Assembly: GCF_025698545.1 (NCBI RefSeq) | Contig: NC_068571.1 | Location: 50,315,733 to 50,379,732 of the forward strand | Length of the DNA stretch: 64,000 nucleotides | Reading direction: 5' to 3' | Source of the DNA: Gossypium raimondii | Lineage: Eukaryota > Streptophyta > Magnoliopsida > Malvales > Malvaceae | Shown here: positions 61,552 through 64,000 of the stretch, in pieces | Layout of the letters: every line of letters starts with the position of its first letter | How positions within the stretch are numbered: position 1 is the first letter of the stretch | The notes under the pieces: generated by a model | Databases searched by the model: none | Told to the model about the DNA's origin: nothing | Seen by the model: only the letters and a program-made list of their open reading frames with translations | Position numbers and translations under genes: made by a program

Positions 61552-62430
61552 TGTAACACTCCTAACCTGAATCCGTTGCCAGAATAGGGTTACGGAGCAT
61601 TACCGAAATTTACAGATCAAATAAACAGATATTTCATATAAAATAACATTTATATCAGAAACCAATCAAAAGCAAATATATTGTCACTTATGCGAGCCCT
61701 CGAGGCCTAAAATACACTTTAGAAATAAATCAGAACTAAATTGGATACTCAAAGAATTTTTTGGAAAACATTAAAAATTTTCAAAGGTGCAGGGGACACA
61801 CGCCCGTGTGGCTAGGCCGTGTGGCTCACATGGTCAAGAGATACGCCCGTGTCTCAGGCCGTGTGGGTATTCAAAATAGGGGCATACGGTCGTGTCCCAA
61901 CCCGTGTCCATACCCGTGTAACTCTCTGACTTGGGTCACACGGCCAAGCCACACGCTCATGTGCTAGGCCGTGTGAGCATTTGTTTTGCGCAAATTAAAG
62001 ATACAAGGGGACACACGGCTGAAACACATGCCCATGTCTCTGCCCGTGTGGACAAAATAGACCATTTTCCTAGCCACATTTCTTACCCAATTTGTCATCA
62101 ACCTAAATCAACATTTTAGACATCAACAAGCCATAACAAGGCAATCAAATCAAGCCAAAATCAATACTTAAACATATAATACTATCACATACCAACAATA
62201 TGCCCTTAGGCTCTTTAAATGACAACATAACTCATATCAATCTAATAACCAATTTCACCTACATAATTAAATACATATATGCATAATTCACCTAATATAC
62301 CTATTCAACCCAATCATCAATATACCTATAAGATTTTCATCATTCAACCATTTCAAACACACATCAAACATGATAGGGTCATTTACATACACATCAAAAT
62401 TTATCCATCATAAGTCATTTAAATGGCTAG
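61552..62430. mobile_element. LTR fragment, same family as 1-597
   Basis: It starts TGTAACACTCCTAACC exactly where the LINE frame stops. It contains GGAATAGGGTTACGGAGCATT-like opening sequence (here AGAATAGGG) and a cluster of ACACGCCCGTGT, GGCCGTGTG and CACACGGCC motifs from 61798 to 62050. It is interrupted at 62431 by another LTR. Only the first 880 bp of the LTR lie here. Confidence 0.75.
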
Positions 62431-63666
62431 TGATACGCTGTAGAAGTAACATATTTTAATCATATTCTTAATGCGTTTTTGGATGATTAATTATGTAAAT
62501 TAGTGAATTTGATGCTCCTAATCCTTTAAATTCATGTTTCTATACTTAGGAGAGCATTTTGGAGTAAAAAGAGCGAAAAACAAGCCAAAATCGGACAAAT
62601 AGAGTTGTTTCCAAGATCCACACGGCCTGGGCATTTCCACACGCCCATGTTAGACACACGAGCTAGCCACACACCCATGTGTCAACCCATGTCGATATTG
62701 CACCCTATTTCCCAACAATGCGGAAAAACCCAATTTTTAGGCTTTTTGAGCATTCTAAAGTCTATAAATATCAATTAGAAGAAGATCTAAAGAGGCATGC
62801 AGAGAAGATTGAAGAAAAGACTCAAAGAATGCCATCGGAATCATCTCAGAAGCAGATTTCCTTCAAGATTGAAGATCTCCATTTAATTTCTTTAGAAGTT
62901 TTATTGAGTTTCTTTATGTCTTGCTGTTATCTTAACTTTGAGATGTTTCTATTTAGGATTATGAACTAAATTCCCTAGATACCTAGGGAAGATGAAACCT
63001 ATGATGAATCTTGTTATTTGATGTCTGATTTACATGATAAATACTTGATTCTTGTTCTCAATTATGTATGCTTATTTCGTGTTTTGATATTTTAAGGATA
63101 TTAATTCATGTTTAATGTGCTTATTTTAGTGGAGTAAAAGTCCCTATTTAAGAGTAGATCTAGCATAATTGAGTGGAGTTGCATGCAATCCTAGAAATAG
63201 GACGACATAAATCTACCAGATTAGAGTCAAATCTAATAGGGGAATCCATAAATCGAGTTAATGTGATAATAGGAGTTTTAATTAGAAAGAGATTTCAATT
63301 AATCAAGTTAGAGCCAGTTGTTCTTCCTCTCGAAAGAAATATTAACATAATTTAGGGAATTCTACGGATCAAGGCACAAGTGAATAAATATTTTAAATTC
63401 AAATTCATAATAATAAGTAAAGTCTAGGTGGATTTTTTCCTGTGTATTGTCTATCTCATTGATATCTTCCATTATTCTCATATTTTATTCTCTGTTGCTT
63501 TCTTAGTTAAATTGGTTTAGTAATTTTAAATTAAAAACAATCACTCCAAATTGTCGGCTAAATAATAGAAAAACGGTAATTACTAATACTTTTAGCCCTC
63601 GGGGATACAATATTTCTTACTCACCATAACTATACTATGGTTCAATAGATGCGCTTGCCTTAGTAT
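62431..63666. mobile_element. LTR of a TGATACG-type retrotransposon
   Basis: It begins TGATACGCTGTAG and ends before a further element near 63666. It carries CACACGGCCTGGGC, CCACACGCCC and CACACCCATGTG motifs (62620-62690), a TATAAATATC TATA-like box at 62763 and an A/G-rich leader. The final part (CCCTCGGGGATACAAT...) resembles the R-U5 end of Athila/Tat-like gypsy LTRs in dicots (inference). The 96-codon ORF at 62679 is inside it and not a gene. The exact right border and target duplication could not be fixed. Confidence 0.55.
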
Positions 63667-64000
63667 TGTCGAAACCATTTTTTTTATAAAGGTCGACTTT
63701 TTATTTAAACGAAAACGAACATGGGAGTTGCCACCAATCCTTTTTGATGAGGTGTGATCGGGTTACCTCGAAGAGTGGTTGTTTTTAATAAACGATATCT
63801 AATATATAAAAACAACGATTTTGATCCACAAAATTCAGAAAGACGAGTTCGGGAGTCGGTTACGTACGAGGAAGGATTAGCACCCTCGTAATGCCCAAAA
63901 TTGGTACCTAGTTGATTACTTAATGTCTTGGTGTCAAAAATTAAAAACTCGAAAAGAATTTAAAATATGATCTCTCTTTATATTGTGTTATTTTTAATTA
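63667..64000. mobile_element. LTR of a TGTCGAAACC-type retrotransposon, cut by window edge
   Basis: The block TGTCGAAACCATTTTTTT, GGTCGACTTTTTATTTAAACG, TGGGAGTTGCCACCAATC, GGTGTGATCGGGTTACCTCG and GGATTAGCACCCTCGTAA is of a kind I know as a repeated LTR in cotton-like genomes. It continues beyond the window. It may begin within the preceding LTR. Confidence 0.5.

Noticed and set aside
62679-62969. 96-codon ORF
   Set aside because: Lies wholly inside an LTR leader region and is not conserved with any protein I know.

Overview
This is plant nuclear DNA from a eudicot. It is AT-rich, its genes are split by GT-AG introns, and it is full of degraded LTR retrotransposons, LINEs, SINE-like and MITE-like repeats. 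The LTR families that begin TGTAACACYCC and carry clustered ACACGCCCGTGT / GGCCGTGTG motifs look like those of cotton (Gossypium, Malvaceae). That assignment is from memory of the repeat style and is an inference. 

Layout. 1-5.5 kb: one LTR cut open by a complete 3.05 kb solo LTR with a 5-bp target duplication; both carry arrays of small perfect hairpins. 5.5-16 kb: repeat-rich DNA with a LINE 3' end, MITE copies and LTR tails. 16.06-16.44 kb: an intronless secreted hybrid proline-rich protein gene. 16.4-26.6 kb: repeats, a Ty1/copia tail on the minus strand, and a MIR396 precursor at about 23.5 kb. 26.6-53.4 kb: a gene-rich block. In order it holds EREL1 (PX-domain Rab5 effector, +), MRC/PII1 (chloroplast coiled-coil starch-initiation protein, +), the chloroplast ATP synthase b' subunit (-), a ubiquitin-like U11/U12-25K-type protein (-) and the sugar-nucleotide transporter UGNT1 (-). 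From memory, the Arabidopsis counterparts are At4g32160, At4g32190, At4g32260, At4g32270 and At4g32272, so the block appears collinear with that part of chromosome 4. 53.9-54.55 kb: a LINE RNase H remnant. 56.5-60.4 kb: a 19-exon LRR-malectin receptor gene that ends just after its transmembrane segment and has no kinase domain in the window. 61-64 kb: a LINE reverse transcriptase remnant interrupted by an LTR, followed by two further LTR families. 

The genes are independent single transcription units, not a pathway. Two encode plastid proteins (ATP synthase b' and MRC), two act in endomembranes (EREL1 and UGNT1), and two are cell-surface or secreted products (the hybrid proline-rich protein and the LRR-malectin protein). 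Exon structures were derived by hand. In every multi-exon gene the reading frame stays open and splice phases agree from start to stop, which is the main support for the models. 

The most unusual signals are these: an eight-unit, 33-bp hairpin array whose stems vary in a compensatory way; a second hairpin minisatellite in the neighbouring LTR; a triple-LTR gypsy derivative in EREL1 intron 1 that joins a reverse transcriptase stub to an unrecognised 318-codon ORF; a foldback element in MRC intron 1; and the kinase-less LRR-malectin gene.
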